Positions 62,706 through 64,000 of a stretch of DNA of 64,000 bases are shown in pieces. The notes beneath the pieces were generated by a model, which did not search any database, was not told the DNA's origin, and worked only from the letters and a program-made list of their open reading frames with translations. Source of the stretch: Paraburkholderia sp. IMGN_8 (GTDB lineage: Bacteria; Pseudomonadota; Gammaproteobacteria; Burkholderiales; Burkholderiaceae); assembly GCF_038050405.1 (NCBI RefSeq), contig NZ_CP150900.1, forward strand, positions 4,526,001-4,590,000. Direction: 5' to 3'. Both the position numbers and the translations under genes were made by a program. Every line of letters starts with the position of its first letter. Positions within the stretch are counted from its first letter, which is position 1.

Positions 62706-64000
62706 CTATTTGGTTCTTGTACCCGCACGCGACGTGACCATCTCAGCGAATGACGGGTCGAACTCAGTGTCGTCCAGTAGATGCATTCCCATCAATCGTT
62801 GGCGTTCAGCCGAGCTCAGCGAGCTTGTTTTCGACCGCCAGAGACGGCGAAATTCGGCCAGCTTCATCGCGACGTCATTGTCCAGTTGTCGGAAGATGCG
62901 GTGGTCAGTACAGAAAGAAAAAGCTGCGCCCCAAGCGCGGACCGTGTTGGAGACGCGCCAGAGCGTACTGAGCAGCGTCGGGTCGGAGGCTAACGTCATC
63001 GGCTCCGATGTGCCAGTCTTCAGATGTCGCTGACTCGTGAGCGCTTTGTTGCAGAGAGCGTCCACCTTTGCTAGCAACGAGCCGCGGGCACGCTTTCCCG
63101 GCGAGATGGCCTCTGGAGATACGTCGCAGCCAAGAAAGGAGAATCCCTTCTTGGTTTCCCCCGCCGCAGCCTTTGCCGAGGCTGCAGGACTACCTTTTGT
63201 CGGCGGGTCGTAAGCATCAAGCCCAAATCGCTTGAGTTCATGCTTGAGCTGCTTCAAGCCTTTCAAGGCACGGCTCCGACTCGGCGCAAAAATTATCAGG
63301 TCATCGATATAGCGTACGGACATCGTGCCGCCCGTATTTAGCTGCTCGTCTATGTCGTGGAGAAGCAAGTTGCACAGGAGCGGCGACAGACAAGAACCTT
63401 GTGCGACGCCGCGAGACGCCAGCGGAAAAATATCTTTATGCTCGCGCAGTTCGGCAAGGTTATCGAGTTCGACATTGACTGCCCGCGTCAGCAGCGCATT
63501 GAACTCCGGGTCGTCCGTATGCTTCGTGACGATTGCCAGCAAGTCCTCTTTTGGAACCTGCGTAAAAAAGTCCCTGATATCGGTCCGGACGTAGTACTGG
63601 TATCGAATGGTGCCTTCGTAGGTTTGGGCGATAGCCTTCGCGACCCCGCCGTCTTTTACGCCACCGTGATTCCACGCCTTTTTCTGGATACTCTGAACGA
63701 AAGGCAAGCCAGTCAGCACATCAAGAATCGCTCGTTGTACGACACGGGAGGCAATCGGCGCAATCACAATAGGCCTCCTGGCCGTCTTGCCGGGCTTCCG
63801 GGCGGCGACGCCGCGAGCCGGCGGAAACTCGAAGGTCCCGGCTACCAGTTGCTTGCGGAGGTCGCTGATATTCTGCTCGAGCCGCAGCTGAAATTGCTTT
63901 GCTTCGTCCCGGGTGCTTTCAGAGGTGGAAATCAGGGCGTTAGCGAGCACTGAACGCGCCGCTTTGCGGAGGTTCGGTTTGCGGCAAACCTTCCTGTACA
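62706..64000 (-). CDS. Reverse transcriptase, 5' end beyond window
   Basis: An RT of at least 414 residues. Motifs: RPIVIAPIASRVVQRAILDV (domain 2 region), YVRTDIRDFFTQVP (first Asp), ASRGVAQGSCLSPLLCNLLL (QG..LSP), and VRYIDDLIIFA with the catalytic DD, then KKGFSFLGCD. The frame stays open to base 64000, so the true start may lie outside; a GTG at 63950 is possible. It has no visible maturase or endonuclease domain, unlike a group II intron protein. Given the neighbours, a defence-associated RT (DRT/UG type or retron) is likely, but the class cannot be set from this part. It is 197 bp upstream of hamA on the same strand. Confidence 0.8.
   Translation of the reverse strand, partial: YRKVCRKPNLRKAARSVLANALISTSESTRDEAKQFQLRLEQNISDLRKQLVAGTFEFPPARGVAARKPGKTARRPIVIAPIASRVVQRAILDVLTGLPFVQSIQKKAWNHGGVKDGGVAKAIAQTYEGTIRYQYYVRTDIRDFFTQVPKEDLLAIVTKHTDDPEFNALLTRAVNVELDNLAELREHKDIFPLASRGVAQGSCLSPLLCNLLLHDIDEQLNTGGTMSVRYIDDLIIFAPSRSRALKGLKQLKHELKRFGLDAYDPPTKGSPAASAKAAAGETKKGFSFLGCDVSPEAISPGKRARGSLLAKVDALCNKALTSQRHLKTGTSEPMTLASDPTLLSTLWRVSNTVRAWGAAFSFCTDHRIFRQLDNDVAMKLAEFRRLWRSKTSSLSSAERQRLMGMHLLDDTEFDPSFAEMVTSRAGTRTK

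Noticed and set aside
1..64000. CRISPR arrays
   Set aside because: No set of regularly spaced direct repeats with unique spacers was seen; the only phased repeats are the four adjoining 22-bp iterons, which have no spacers.
1..64000. tRNA or rRNA genes
   Set aside because: No cloverleaf-like or rRNA-like segment was recognised by eye; a dedicated scan would be needed to exclude a tRNA at the island boundary.

Overview
The window looks like part of a large replicon, probably a megaplasmid, of a Burkholderiales bacterium such as Paraburkholderia, Burkholderia or Caballeronia. The reasons are high GC with strong G/C third positions, Burkholderia-type H-NS proteins, a VgrG/DUF4123/VasX-type T6SS effector island, BPSL0761-like small proteins, and above all a TrfA-like plasmid replication initiator with a phased iteron array next to ParB/RepB-like partition genes. 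Everything here comes from reading the sequence. Family names are recalled from established families and were not searched.

Layout. (1) 1-1.2 kb: two tandem RepB/ParB-like partition genes, the first cut by the left edge. (2) 1.5-10.8 kb, minus strand: an orphan T6SS effector island with vgrG, a DUF4123 adaptor, a VasX-type pore-forming effector, a membrane protein (candidate immunity), a lipoprotein, a PAAR gene broken by an amber codon, and a second paralogue of the membrane protein. (3) 11.3-19.2 kb: plasmid-type accessory genes, including a C-terminal remnant of the partition gene, an M41-like HEAAH protein, a SWIM zinc-finger protein, four iterons exactly 22 bp apart, trfA, and a minus-strand run of small genes. 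(4) 19.3-25.5 kb: a Tn7-like transposition module, tnsA-tnsB-tnsC-tniQ, translationally coupled, with a divergent DUF6471 gene and an 18-bp perfect palindrome between them. (5) 25.8-29.8 kb: a methylase-like/HsdS-like protein with degenerate catalytic motifs plus a small partner gene, then a degraded stretch holding second copies of several genes from region 3. (6) 29.8-64 kb: a long defence island.

The defence island holds, in order, a complete type I restriction-modification system (hsdM-hsdS-hsdR), a Druantia type III pair (druH-druE), a GmrSD-like type IV restriction gene, H-NS-family genes (one amber-split with three DNA-binding modules and a histone H1-like tail, one pseudogene), a DUF3732 ATPase remnant, small secreted proteins, a CoiA-like nuclease, an ABC three-component-like operon (nuclease-like, middle component, SMC-like ATPase), a Hachiman pair (hamA-hamB), and a reverse transcriptase running off the right edge.

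The parts most worth following up are the degenerate methylase/TRD protein with its 66-aa partner beside the Tn7-like module, the ABC three-component-like operon, the iteron/TrfA origin, and the amber-interrupted triple-domain H-NS gene.
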